From Melieria omissa (taxonomy: Eukaryota; Arthropoda; Insecta; Diptera; Ulidiidae): 64,000 bases of DNA. The notes under the pieces are model-generated. The model ran no database searches and was not told where the DNA came from. It saw only the letters and a program-made list of their open reading frames with translations. The position numbers and the translations under genes were made by a program. Shown one piece after another: positions 34,736 to 48,079 of the stretch. Each line of letters begins with the position of its first letter. Position 1 is the first letter of the stretch. Location: the NCBI GenBank assembly GCA_963971225.1, contig OZ020267.1:154619920-154683919 (forward strand), written 5' to 3'.

Positions 34736-35567
34736 CCATGCCGAATAAACCCACAAATGACTTAATTAATTTTTTTGAAAGTTTTCGCTAAAAGTTTTCC
34801 AATTAATTCTTAAAGCTGTGCCATAAATTTTTCTTATTTTTCTTTTTTAGTGCAATTTTAAATTTCGCAAGATTATTATGTACAATCGATAATGTTCCCC
34901 ATGCGCCCTGCAGCGCGGAGGCAGAGTTTCGCCACTGGCGACCACATCGATGCAAATAAACGATGTGCCGAAACGCGATAGCCATAGTGGGAGAATAGCA
35001 GCGCCAACAACAAAGCCGGCAACAAAGTGCTGATACACAAATAAAATTTATGTTAATCCGCCTTTTATATTCCTCAATTTTGTGCATATCGTGCGACAAG
35101 CACCCGAACAGAGACACGTACCGACGAATGGCCGGATTTGGGCGCTCGGCAGGTGAGCGCAGGTGGATGAAAGACAGCAGCGCCGCAACACAACGATAAC
35201 GAAAAACGCCAATCGATTTTTAATGTTGATTTATATGTGACTTCTCATTTTTATGCTAAATAGCAAAAGCCCGCAAAGGCGGAGGCGGCGTCGATTGCGG
35301 GTTGGATTTCCGCCTCTCGCTCCGAGTGGGAACGGCGCGCTGGGGATTTTTGTGGTCGGTCGCACAAAGGGCTGCTAACTGCTGCACTGCTGGCATTTCG
35401 GCAAACAAATCACATTAAAATATAGTAAATGCGAAATGTAAGCAACAACAAAGATAAGCAGAAAAACAAAGAGCGCCAGAAGGCAGCGAACGATGAAACC
35501 GAAATCGAAGTCTCGCCGCAGGATGGCAGCAAAATTAAATAGGCAGAGCGAAAAATGAGAAATTAGA

Positions 35568-35594
35568 ACACACGCACACACACACACACACACA
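35568..35594. repeat. (CA)n microsatellite
   Basis: About thirteen CA units with one CG interruption. It is among the longest dinucleotide runs in the window. Confidence 0.9.
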
Positions 35595-38500
35595 GGGTTC
35601 TGACACTTATCCTTTGGCGAAAATTTGATGGCAAATATGATTTTCATACATGGGGCTCGGATTTCTCGGGAGGGAGTCAGTCGGACAGGGGATGGCAAAT
35701 CAGAAGCGCAGCACACAAACATCTGAGCGAGAATGTAAGCAGGACTATGTCTGCCTACACAAATATATGTGCGACGACACTCGTACATAAAAATGATAAA
35801 TGATTTTATGGTTTACTTGACCTGGATTCCGACGCCTCGGGAACAGACTGCGGAATGCGGCGACGGGCGGCCGCTGCACAAATGGTGAAGAAGACGCCGA
35901 GCGGACTGCAAGTGTGTGTCGATGTCGATGTGCACTGGCAGAGAGTAGAATTTCATGTTTGCGTTAGAAATTGGATTTTTGCATTAGTTATGAAAATGGC
36001 CAAAGTTGAATTTTATCGAGCGCGCTGCCAGACTTAACCTCGAAATGAAAGCAAAAAGCAAAGTGAAAGAATTTTTGAGATTAGAGTGCAATTCAAAGCA
36101 GTTCTGACTGGAAGTTGGCAAAGTAAGTGGCGAGTTGTTGGCAAGTGGGTGTCGGAAATAAAGGGATTAGACAGAAATCAAAGAAACAAAATATCGAAAA
36201 GAGGGTCTTGTTGTTGTTTGACTATGAAACTCATATCTAAATAATCATTTCAGCCAAATTTGCAGTAAACAAATAAGAAATGGGAAAAGCGCCAGCGAGC
36301 AATAACTTCATCAAGCGAACCATTCAATGGCGTTCAACATTGGCAAATGAGCAACGAAAAAGCCTGCGGCAGCAACAACACCAACACAAGTCAAGCGAAC
36401 GGGTGAACACTCGTCAGGATATGAAACTTGCGCGAAAACACTAATAAAATATGGTCGAAACATGGAAAAGAGGAATTGGGGGTGGGAACTGTTTTGCATG
36501 TTGGCGCGGCAAATCGCAAACGTTACTTGCAGTGCTCGCGCGCCCTCAATGCGCTGTTGATGCCTTCATTGGTTGGTCCGTGTAGCCCCTCGTCTGCCAG
36601 TCAGTCAGTCAGCCAGTCTGTCCGCGCATTTGTTGTCGTCAAGCAGCAGCAGTGACAAGTGAATATTTGGCGAGCGTGCAAGTGCGAACCGCTGCGCGAA
36701 CAATGACACTGCTGGCCTCATTGCTCAACTCGAAATTGCATCGCTGCCGGCTGTGTGCGCACCAACAACAACAACAGCACCCTCCGCCGCACTGCATCAG
36801 CCACGACGAATCGCTCAGCCTCGCACTTTAATATTGCAACTTTTTTAATTATTTCCTTTTTCGTTCGTACGTGGCGCACGTTCGTCGGGCACGTATGCGG
36901 CCGCTCGATGGGTGCGGCAGTTCTCGAGAGGCGACGTAAGCGGAGAAATGTCGAATAATCTTTCAATACTTGTCATTGTTTGTTTTGGCTCTGTGTTTTT
37001 TCCGTTCTGTTTCACAGTGTTTTTGTTCATTTCCTGCGCCGCTTGCCGCAAATTGTGTCGTTGCAACTTTTCTCATCAGTCGACGGGTAGCAACAACAAC
37101 AACAACGACACCAACTCCCACATATCCTTTCATTATGCGCAATGCCGTCGAGGCCGCGCAGCGCAGTGGGGCGGAGACGAAAAATCAGTGGCAAGCAGCG
37201 CGACGAACACTTTTCGCCTCAATTCCATTCAATTCCATTGAATTCAATTCAGCGTGCGCCAATATTGACTGTTGACGTCACGCCTGCAACTCAGCCACTG
37301 CCACCAACCAACAATGGAACTTTGCAATAAACGGCGTTTTCATTGCGCCGCCTGAATGCCAATTGCTGCGGCGCGTTAATAGTTTTGTAAGCGTTTTTTC
37401 TGCAGCCACCGCTGCGGCGTCTTTCGTGCTTTCCGGCTGCACCCGGCGCCGGACCACTGAGGCCGCCGCACAACTGAGGCAGAGGCGGCGGTGCAGTGCC
37501 GGCGGCGTTTCTTTCCGTCAACAGTTTTTCGTAATTGTTGTTCTTCTCACTGATTTTGTCGTCGTTGTCGTTGTCGCTGTTGGTGGCGTTGGCGTCACTT
37601 TGGTTGCTTGGTTGGTGTTTGGTGCGGTTGGTCATTGTTGTTGTTAAGTCCATAGTATTTTCTTCACTTCGACGCTGACCTCCTTAATGTTTACTTTGAC
37701 TTGTGCCGCCCGCTGCCAACTTTGCTGTTTCGTTGTTGTTATTGTAAAAATAAATAGTGCTCTAATGAATTTTTGCAGTGTCCGCGTCGTCGGCGGGCGT
37801 TGAATGGGAATAACGAAATTACTTTTCGCAACACTTGCAGCAAAGGCACAAAGCGAGGCATTCGCCATTGATTGCTGGCGGGCAAAGGACTAAGGACTGG
37901 GCGAGGCGCAGTGGGTGGGCAGCGGAAAGTAAATTAAAATTTCGCACTAAAAGTCATTTACATTCTGGCACGAAATGCTGGCAAGCGGCATTAAGGCATC
38001 AGCGGCTGCCAGCGATTTGAATGAAAGCAACGCAAAGACTTCAATTAAAATGCGCTGCTCGTCAGATGACCTCGGCGATCGTATATATATCTGTGTGTGG
38101 GACATATATATGGAGCACAATCAGTTTTGCAACGGGAGGCAGAGGCCACATAGTCCAGAAGATCAGAATAGTGGTAGAAACGCGCTAATTGCATGTTGGA
38201 ACATTGCCACTGAAACCAACCAAGTCATTCAAGTATTGATGAAAGGTTTAATAAATACTTTTTCGCAGAGATATTCTATTCAAAATACCACCGCTAGATA
38301 GTTTTAGAAAACGTTAGAGTTGCTGAAGCAGTTCACTTTCGCCCCCCCACAAAAGCACTCAAATGTTTTGGAAGAAGGATCAACCTTCAAGCGGTGTGTG
38401 GCATCATTAGCTCGTCCATGTTCACAGCCACCACTTCTGCTGCCCACAGTCCTCTTGAGTAGTCGTTTACCGCCAAGACTTTGCCGGATCACTGCAAATA

Positions 38501-39482
38501 AGTTTCACACTTGTGCAGAGAAGGTGTTGTGGTTGTTCAAGTTCCGTAATAAAAAACTTTCAACACTTCAAACTGAAATATACAAATACCAAATCCTTTC
38601 GGACACATGCCACTTGCACTCACAACTCCGATAGACACGCACACACACAGTCGCACACAGCGGCCACGCTTGTTCAACGCAATTTTGCTGAGCGCTCTAC
38701 ATGTGCGAGTGCCACGTTCTCTCTATAACTGCGCACACACTCACGGGTACAAATGGGCGAGTGCGAGTGTGTGTGTGTGTGTGGCAGCGTATTACGCCCC
38801 AGTTAAAGTGAAATGGTGCTTTCCTGAATTGCTTATTGTGCACCTTGAGGCACAACATAGAAATTGTGCATTTTACTGCATACATTTTTCACCGCTTCAC
38901 GTTCACTGCCGCTGCTGCTGTTGTTGTATTTGTTGTACCTACTTGTGCCTGATTTTTTATTGCAACTCCATTGTTGCCGCTAGTGCGGTGCGGTTGTGGC
39001 AAAAGTTGTCATTGTTGCACTTGTTGTATGGCGCACAGTTAGCAGAACTACAAGCACGAGCAACAGCAACAGCAACAACAAATTATATAAGCTTTCATGT
39101 TCAGTTTATACCACTTTCTCAGCACTTTTCTTTGCTCGTTTCCGTGCTGTGTGTGTTTTTTGTCGTCTGCAATGTTTGCGTTTTCGTTTTGTTTACTTTA
39201 GCGATTACTTACTGGCTGAAATTTTCTTGCAATTTGTTGTACTTGTGTTGTTCGTGGCTGTTGTTCTCATTTTTGTTTTGTTAAAGTTGTCTAAAGCCAT
39301 GTTGGAAAGGACAGCGCAGTGACATTTCCTTTTGTTGTGGCACGCAGTTTGTCGAAGCGGCGCACAGTGGTCGCGAGGCGTCTTGGCGCGACCTAAAATC
39401 GACAATGACAAGCAGAATGGTTTGGAAACCTGGTTGAGCTGTGTTCATGGACAGAGCTGGGAGCTGGTTATTAAAAATGTAC

Positions 39483-39500
39483 GGGGCGTATGAGTAATTT
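39483..39500 (+). promoter_or_regulatory. Copy of the recurring GCGTATGAGYRA motif
   Basis: Reads GGGGCGTATGAGTAATTT and lies about 250 bp before the next copy. This is the closest pair in the window. Confidence 0.35.
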
Positions 39501-39730
39501 TTATTGGCTGCACAACAAATTTGGAAAAAGATTTTCAGTAAAACTTATTTTATTTTTGGGAGTTCGAAAATGCCTCAATTCGGCCACTGCGCACTCGTGG
39601 GAACAGTTCGCCCGCAGCCCTCACCTGCACTTTTTAGTGCTTGTAACTGGCACCAAGTAAAGGAAAACTTTGGCATAAAGTTCAGAAAAGTATGAGAGCA
39701 ACGCAAGTTTTACTTTAATCGGAAATCGAT

Positions 39731-39747
39731 GGCGTATGAGTGACATT
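39731..39747 (+). promoter_or_regulatory. Copy of the recurring GCGTATGAGYRA motif
   Basis: Reads GGCGTATGAGTGACATT, preceded by AAATCGAT. Confidence 0.35.
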
Positions 39748-41376
39748 CAAAGCCGTCGCAGGTGAATTAAAAGTTGCAGCTGGCGGAAATGACATTCGGG
39801 AAAGAGCTCGCTGTGCACCACCGAAATTAATTGGAACTGGAAATGTGTGCTCCGTGAGTGGACGAAGGGCAACCGCCGCAAGGACGGTGCCGTCGGCAGA
39901 TTTTGTGTGCTTATGTGTCGAGTTGAACTGGTTGCTGGTTCGTCACATCGTTCGGAGAGAATATTTAAAGTGTTTCAGATGCTGCTGGCTTGCAATAAAT
40001 TCATTTGAAATGGAAATTACGCCACAAAAGATGCCACAAATTCGGGGAAAGTTACACATTGAAAGCTTCTTTAATCGTTGCGGGAATATCCGGTGTCGGA
40101 AATATTATTAATGTTTTTTGAAATTTCTGTGAATTATGCTTTTGCTCTGATATCAATTCCTAAGTATTTTAGTTGATGAAAAGTTAAGGAAATTCATTGG
40201 AAATATAGCTTCACTTGCACTTCCGTTTATGCACATTGACCACAGCTTCCACTGATGAAATGGATATGTAAGATGCCCTTCTTTCTTCTGTACCGAATTG
40301 TCTGCTTTTTCAGAAAATGTTAGCTGACGCTTCAGAGTCGATTTTAAAATGAATTTTGCACACTAAACGCCAAATAATATTTCACTGAAACTTTAAACAA
40401 CTTTGTCGAAAGCCAGCGCCCGAAACTGGACGCTGCTGCAGCAATGTTGCAAAACGAAATGTGAGTATTTCGAATCCAGTGGCTGTGTGAATAAGAAACC
40501 GTTCGTCGTTTTTGCAGCTCTGGCTGTAGCCGTGGCAACACCACAGCCCTGCCAAAACCACTCTTTCGGCAGCTTTGCGCTTTCCTATTTACTTTCCACG
40601 CAACGACAACGCTGGCCGTGGCCGTGGCCGTTCTGCGAGCAGCATTTCATCGTTTGCAAAAATTTATTTCGACTTTGAGTGCGCCAACAAAACCGCAGCA
40701 GAAGGAACTTTGCGCACCGGCAAAACAACTGAGCCAACAACAACCAAAACCATGGTAAATGACCAAAAGCTATGTGGCAGCTGTGTCATGTTTTCTAATA
40801 CGGCAAACATGATGTAGTAGTACCGTTAGTAATGTGCATGCACTGCGTGTGTGTATGTGGTAGTGTGTAGTGTTGCATTGTTGAGTTGGCGTTAGTTGTT
40901 TTAGTTGTGGCTGTTATATTGTCGCCGTTGTGGTTGCCGCTGTGTGTGTGTGCAGTGGTTGTTGTAGTTGCAGCCATCCACAAATTTTGTTCTAAATAAA
41001 TCAACTCTCAAAGCGAAACTATTTCTTGCAGTTCTGATGAAAATTCATGGAGTTAATTTCAAATAAGATTAAGTATAAAGAATCAAAAGTATTTGGAAAA
41101 CTAAATTGTACTTACTATTTCGTCAAACTATAAAATGTAAAATTAAAAAAAAATAAATATAAAATATAATCTAAAATACATATTTTTCAGTTTTTATCTC
41201 AGAGAGATTGGAAAAGTGTATTCAGATTAAAAAAAAAACAGTGGTATTGACGAAGAAGAAGGCGCAGTCTCAAAGCGGGGCATTCAAAATCGGAATACTG
41301 TCCAGAATTACTGTGAGAATTGCGGTCGGTCTATGTGAATGTTGTGCAATTGAGGGCACTTTTGACGATCTGAATG

Positions 41377-41756
41377 TACACAGTGGAATGTTCCCATGGA
41401 AAGCGGAACTTTTTCAAAATAAAGAAAAAAAAACTCAATATTTCGGCAAATCTCATTTATTTTATTCAAAATAGTCTCCTTCCGCATCAATACAACGTTC
41501 AATCACGATCAATTAACATATCGAATGAGTTTTTGAGATTATTTTTATCCATCGACTTTAGTATCTCGGTCGTCACTTTGTCACACACTGTCACTTTGAG
41601 CGCGACATTTTGGGTACCATTGAACCAAATGTCATACAATTTTGACAGGATGTCAGTTAAGAATGTACCTTTCCATTGCTTACATCCACCAATAGGTGGC
41701 GCCAATATAAATCGATATTTTTAAAAGGTTCCGTTTTCTATGGGACACACTGTGTA
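41377..41756 (-). mobile_element. Mariner-type deletion derivative (376 bp)
   Basis: The element spans 41379-41754 and is flanked by TA at 41377-41378 and 41755-41756. Its ends are imperfect inverted repeats sharing CACAGTG, TCCCAT, GAAA, CGGAAC and a T/A run in the same order. On the minus strand the interior includes RCIDAEGDYFE followed by a stop, the typical C-terminal signature of mariner transposases. An upstream segment (LSKLYDIWFNGTQNVALKV) is in a different frame. The catalytic DDE/D portion is absent, so this is a deleted, non-autonomous copy. Confidence 0.8.
41499..41705 (-). pseudogene. Mariner transposase remnant
   Basis: An open stretch of about 68 codons ends in NNLKNSFDMLIDRD. 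The homologous C-terminus RCIDAEGDYFE follows in another frame around 41470-41505, showing a frameshift at the junction. No catalytic aspartates can be identified. Confidence 0.6.
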
Positions 41757-44700
41757 TGTAGAAATCTACTATAGGTTGACGACATCCAGTATCAGAGACC
41801 AGCCAACACAATGAGTCACTTTGGCAGACTTTAGCGGACGGGAAATAGTACGTGAAGTGTTGAGGGTAGTGAACTGCGGAATTCGTGAAAACTTGTTACG
41901 AAAAACAAATTTGATATACTGGGAGAACAACGAGAAAATAATTAAAACGTGTAGCTGCGAGGTGGTCAGATTGATTCGGTCGTTGTGTCCATGTGCCAAG
42001 GCGTTGAAATCAATTCGGACAAACGAACAAATATTTCGGAAGCTCAAACTCACTGAGCTGCTCTCGCACGCACACAAGCACAAACACATATCGTGTAAAT
42101 ATATATTAAACTTGCTGCATGCGCCGGCAACTCGGTGTGAGCGTGTGTGTGCCCAGCTCTGTCCATCGTCGACACGAAACGTATGCAATGAGACAGGCGC
42201 ATGTCAGGCTGTGGGTGTGTGCGTGTGCGTGTGTGTGGGGCTGTCTCCGGGGCTGGGAACATGCATCCGGAGAGCAGAGTTTTGCAGTTGCAAAGTTTTT
42301 AATTTCAAGTGGTATTAACCGTAAATTGCGTTTTGAGTACGCCAAGTGAAATTTAATTACTTTGAATGCCCGTGTGTGTGTGTGTGTGTACGATGGCTAA
42401 CAGCTTGCGTTATGGCAGCGTTGCTCCGTTGTTGCACAAGTTGCAAATTTCCATATCTGCAATTCGAGTAGTTGGAAATGTTTGTGGCATATGTAAAATT
42501 TTCTTTTATTTACTCTTTGAGCTGTTGAAATTATACGCACACATACACACGCAAATAACTGCTGCACTCAGCATTGTGCAGCAAATGAATTTAGAATCAA
42601 ATTAGATATTTAAGTTGCTTTGCAAAAAAATAACTGACTGAGTACTTTAGTAGTATTTTGTCAATAAAACTGCGAGCAGTCGCCGTAAATGTTTACACTG
42701 CGAAAATGTTTTGCAACACACTTCAATTCGAGTGCATTTGTGTGTCTGTGTGTGTGTTTTCACAAATTACAATGCCAGTTAAATATTTGAATGGCTTGCA
42801 AAATTCTCCATAATTGTTGTTTGGTTGGCGCTGGCGGTCATTGGTAATTTGTTTGCGGCGCTGGCCGCAAAGCGTTAAACTGCACTTAACTGCGTTCGGC
42901 CGCGCACTGCAATTAGCCCTGGAAGTGCAGTATCGACGCAGCACTCGCCGTTGTGTCAACAACGGTGGCAAATTGGTATTTGACGCGCTGCCAAGTGGAC
43001 TTTAAATCGTATAAACATTTTAAATGACAACATTTTAATAGTGTCAACATTAATAAAATTAACGACGCACATTCGGCGCCGGCAGCGCGCGGCTGCTGTA
43101 AATTGTCGCAAATTGTGACAAATCATTTTGCAGTAAACATGGCCGGGCGCGTGGGTGCTGATGCGTGGGGCATGGGTGGCGTATGAGTGATACTTGAAGC
43201 GGTCGGTGCGTTAATTGATTTCCGTCCGAAATTATGCAAAATATTGAACAGCCAAAGGCTGAGCACGCTTCGTAGCGAGTTTCTATGAAGGGATTACGGC
43301 GATAATTCGGACTGATATGTTGCTTTGTGTTGCGTTCGACGTGCCTTGATGGATAATAACAGCTCGAGGTAACAATTGAACATTTTAGAAAGATATAACA
43401 CATATGTTATTGAGGAATTTTTTCGCACCTTATTGGCTATAAATTTAAATTTTATTAAATTACACAGCACAACAAAAACATTTTGTTTCTGTTGCATGGA
43501 GTTTTTCTACTGTTTCTTACTAATTTGGGTGCGCTGATTTCGAATCTAGCCTCAGATTTTTTCCAGCAGCTCTAGTTAGTGAGTTTTTCAGTTTTTCCTC
43601 TACTATTTCCATGTTTTTGATCGTAATTTCTAAACTAAAAAACCGATTGACATGATTTTCACCTTATCGCATTAACAAAATTGCACGGCTTCTTTTCTGA
43701 TGCAACTTATTTTAATAAGTTTTAAAAATCCGCGATAATTGGACCTCAAAGTCGGAAAAATTTGAATTTTGAGGCAGGAATTTTGATGGTCAAAAACATA
43801 CACAATTTTCTTAAATCAATTTACGAGTTAGATGTATAATGAAAGCCGACACATCAAGCAATACAACGTAGCCAAATTATTTGGCGGAATATACATTCGC
43901 ATCGAAATAATATCAGAAATGTACCATAGTAATTTTCATCACTTTTCATACTTTTTCCTTAAAGAATTAGGGGCCTAAAAATATGCAAAGTTCAAATTCA
44001 ATATTTTCCTACTTTGAAACCTTCGAAACCAACGCCAATTTAGAACGCATAAAATTTATTAATATCAGAAAAGATAACGTGAAATGTTGTAAGTCCAACG
44101 ATATAAAAATCATGTCGATAGGATTATTGGTTCAGAAATTACAGTCGAAAACGAGAAAAAAGCCGAGGAAAATTCGAAAAAGTGACACGCCCATTTTTTG
44201 CGAAAAAAGGGTTTTGAAAACAGCGATTAGAAACGATTCAGACTCATGTAAAAAACTCCATGCAACAGACATGTTGTTGTGCATTGTTATTTATATCATT
44301 CAGATTCAAAAACACACTCTCTACTTTTACGATGATTTGCATGGATCATCGTTTGTTCGCTTCTGCTCATGAAAACAGAAAAAGACATAAACTCGTACTT
44401 GAAATTTAAATCATCGAACTTGACGGTAAACTGAAAATTAACAGCAGAATTCCAGAATTTCAGCCATCGAATCGGTGTCGGTAAAGTTTCGAAACTCACT
44501 TGCGAGTTGGCTGAAAGTGTATGCGTTCCTCAGCCAATTAAATGCAGCGATCTTGTTGCCAGTCGCCAACAGTCGCGTGGTTGATTCCCTGCCGAGCCCA
44601 GCACCGCAGACGCACAGCGCAAAGGACCAGCGAGCAGCATTGGCGCTGGCCGACGCTCCGCAGTTGATGATCTGGCAATTTGATGCGGCAATGCCGCATT

Positions 44701-47700
44701 AAAAGTTAATTAAAAAGTAACGCTGATGCGTTGAAACAGCGCTGGGAAATAGCTTTTTAATTTCCTCTCCGAAGGGAGCCACAAAAATGCCGGCAACGCC
44801 AGCGACCACCACTCGAGCGGGCAACAAAAGACGGAGGAAAGAGCGCAAGCACGCAGCGTTTGTTGTTTTTATGAGTTAATATTAAAATTCCGATGCGAAA
44901 TTTCAACGATTGATAAGAAATTAAGCAATTCCAAGGCGATGTGCGGGTGCGAGCGCCGGCGAGCGTGTGGCAGGCAGCGGCAGCACGAAAGCAAAACATT
45001 CCGCAAATGCCGAAACCAGCACAAACGGGAAGCGACAGTCTATGAAATTTATTTGCCATCAGCCAGCGAGGCGAGGCGAAGAGGCGCGGGGGTGGCGCAG
45101 TGCGAACCAATGTCGGGCATTCCAGCGCGCCAGGCGCCCGCGCGCTGCTGGCCGCACGCGCTGTTGTCTTTGCTGCGAGTGGCTTAAACGCCACAGCAGC
45201 TCGCTGGCAGAGATAAACAGTGAAAAAATCAATTAAATTTTGGCAGCGACAGCAGCAGCAACTAAGCTAAGCACAGCCGCCGCAACGAAATCTGTTGAAA
45301 AATGCCACTTGGCGGTGGCTGAAGCCGGCAATAAATTACGCGCTGGCAGTGCGGTGCGCGGCGGCGCCGCCAATTTCGATTACAAAAGTTTAAGCCACTT
45401 TTAAGCCACTAATCGAAGTGTTGCCAATTTGTTTGGCATGAGCTGGGATTTACATGTGGCAATGGATAATGGATTTTTAGTTATTGATAGCGAAAGACTT
45501 CGAACGGCGCGTAATAAGAAAAGTTGCGCAGAATTAATTGCAAATTGCACTGCAAATACTGACGGAAGTCGTTTCCAATAAATATCGAAATACTCCAACA
45601 GTGTGAGGCACAAATGCGGGAAGACAATTTCTAACAATTTTTGAGTAACTCTGCTGAGACACTTTACTCAAATTTGGGTTGTGTGTCCTCGGCAGTTTGG
45701 CAAAACTTGAGACAATGTAAAGATGTTTCCACGTTGGGTGATTCGAAGCATTTATGTTGGTTAAAAAAAAGTTAAATTATTTATTCAGCAGAAGACGTGA
45801 GCTCTCGGATTGTTGACGATACGAATTGTAGTTAAAAGTTTTTCCGCTGTCGCTCCGACGTGCGGCGACAACATTTCAACACGAATTGCCAGCAGACGTC
45901 CGGAATTATGGATAGAAAAATGGCAAAGACACAATTTCCAAGTAAGAGTGGAAGTGCGAGCGCGCGAAGAAGTGAGAATAAAGAACAAGTGTCATTTTTT
46001 ATGACACTTGAACAAGCACAACAGCGCGCTGTGGCAACAACGCCAGCGGGGGAGGGGGTGCGAAGCCAACAGCACGAGCGGCAGCGGTCAAGGCTGTCGT
46101 GTACAAAGTGGCAGCGAGAACAGGCGAAATCTCATAAAAATTGCAAAAGTTGCAGCTGCCCCGCGAGCCGAAATAGACAAAACGCACCGACACAAGCGCG
46201 GCCAATGGACATAAAACACTCGAAAAGACGGCGGCGAAGACTTGGCGCTGCGGCGGCAGTGAAGATGAGTGATTGGCGATTCGTGCCGCTGTTGTTTTTG
46301 CTGTTGTGCTGGTTGTTATTTCATTTCATCCAATAAATGTTGTTGTGACTGGCGGTGACAACAACTCACTCACCCGGCCGGCCGAGTGCTGGGCACAGAA
46401 CGAAAAGAGGGAAGAGCAGAATGACATTGTGTTGTTGTTGCTGGGTGAAGTGGTGTTTAAGAATAACAATTTCGGTTTTTATTTTCCACTTTATGCCGTT
46501 TCACAATTTTATTGCTTTTTTATGTGTGTAACCAGGTCATCGCGGCGCGTGGCGGCGCAGAATGGGTGGCAGGCAGCAACAGTTGCCGCTATCTCATTGC
46601 TGCAGCTGACGGAGGCGCAATTGGCGTCAAGGACTGTGCGAAACGTTGGCGTTGTTGCTTGCGTGTTGCCTTCTCATTCGGCTGGTTGTGCACATTCGAT
46701 CGGTGGAGGGTAGTTGACGGGAGGGTTCGGGCGGGAACATATGTTCCGCATCGTTGTGCCGATAACGGAAGCGAGGAAATCGTAAAAATAATGCGGGTAA
46801 AGTGTTACAAGGGGGCTCGAGGTTGCGTTCGCTTTTCACAGCCGCGCGGTGCGGCGCGCAACTTGGTTTGTGCCACACAAAGAAAATGATTGTTGGACAA
46901 CTCAGGCATTCACGCAGACTTCTCCGAGGCCTAAGAAACTGAATATGGTTTTTCTATTTTGAGGTTGTTGAATAATGCTTAACCAGCCAAAAGAAGTGTG
47001 CTGCATTGTGCAGTGAGTTCCAAAAATTTATTATTAACTTTTCAGACTAGCGTCGAGTGTCTGTCGCAGTGAATAACGTGGCCGGCATTCATTGTGCGCC
47101 TGTTGCCATAATCCTTTCGGCGGCAATAACAAAAGCAGCAGCGACGCCAGCAATGCACGAGCGACACAAACAATTAAAATTATGCACAATAAAAGCCGGT
47201 GGCGCCATGAAAATTCAAATTATTAAAATTACAACCGTCGTAAAAAAGCAGTCGCTGCGTGACGGCTTCATTATCATCAACAGCTCAGCTGCCATATTGC
47301 TGTCTGCAATGCGCATTGCATATGTGTGGGTGTGCGTGTGGGTGTGTGCATGCATTGTGCCTCGCTACGGCTCAACGCACTATTGACTGCAATAATCCGC
47401 AACAAATGTGCAACATATCGTGTGTGCCAGAAAAAGCATAAAACCGACACTAATGCACAGCGCTATGTGTTTGTGTGTGTGTGTGAGTGCGCTCACAAGT
47501 GGACAGTTTGGCACAACGAGAGCCTTCACTTGTGCTAATTGCAGCGAAATCAGCCAATAACTGCAGTAACTGCGGCAACAGACAACATGACAATTTATTT
47601 AATTGGCGAATAGATTGACTCCAATTGTTTGCCATAAAATTTCAGGCCTAAATTTATTTATTTACATTTATGACAATTTTTTAAGTCGGTTGTAAATTGG

Positions 47701-47797
47701 TTTCATGCCATTTGCCGAGAGAGGAAAGCTGACAGCAATTGAGAGCCTTGAATGGTTCAACGAATACCAGGCTTCGTGACTTTTTCGAGATCCTAAC
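41757..47797. other. Host non-coding DNA, no recognised gene
   Basis: A TG run lies at 42370-42391 and one motif copy at about 43177. The block 43500-44440 is noticeably more AT-rich than its surroundings. It holds a 129-codon plus-strand frame (43983-44372, Lys/Ile-rich) that resembles no family I know and is more likely a chance frame or a decayed repeat. Confidence 0.5.
43177..43194 (+). promoter_or_regulatory. Copy of the recurring GCGTATGAGYRA motif
   Basis: Reads TGGCGTATGAGTGATACT, followed by TGAAGCGG. Confidence 0.35.
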
Positions 47798-48079
47798 TTA
47801 ACCCATTAGCGCCCAAAGGCAACAATATATCGAGCTTTCGATAAAATTTCGAATGCGAATCGAACATCGTGGGATGCATGTTCATTGCTTCGTTGAATTT
47901 CACAACATTCCGCTGTGCCCAATGATCCCAATGAACCCATATGGATATAGGAAATGAAAATAAAAAAATATTTTTTTACGTGTTTATATTTGAACTTGTT
48001 TTTTAATAAAAATTCAGGTCATTTCTTTCAGAAAATTAGTTCGAAAGTCGAAACAAAAAATTGGGCACTAATGGGTTAA
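47798..48079. mobile_element. 274-bp piggyBac-type MITE
   Basis: The element spans 47802-48075 between TTAA at 47798-47801 and 48076-48079. The termini CCCATTAGCGCCCAA and TTGGGCACTAATGGG are inverted repeats with one mismatch in 15. A subterminal stretch near 47918-47940 (TGCCCAATGATCCCAATGA) echoes the end sequence. There is no coding capacity. The termini differ from those of the other TTAA element at 20.1-21.1 kb, so it belongs to a different family. Confidence 0.85.

Larger units (their letters stand above)
31771..41376. other. Host non-coding DNA, no recognised gene
   Basis: No supported exon or RNA gene. Simple repeats include TG at 32555-32573, CA at 35568-35594, a CAGT run at about 36597-36612 and TG at 38768-38783. 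The recurring GCGTATGAG motif occurs at about 34719, 39483 and 39731. AT-rich DNA without features lies at 41030-41200. Confidence 0.55.
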
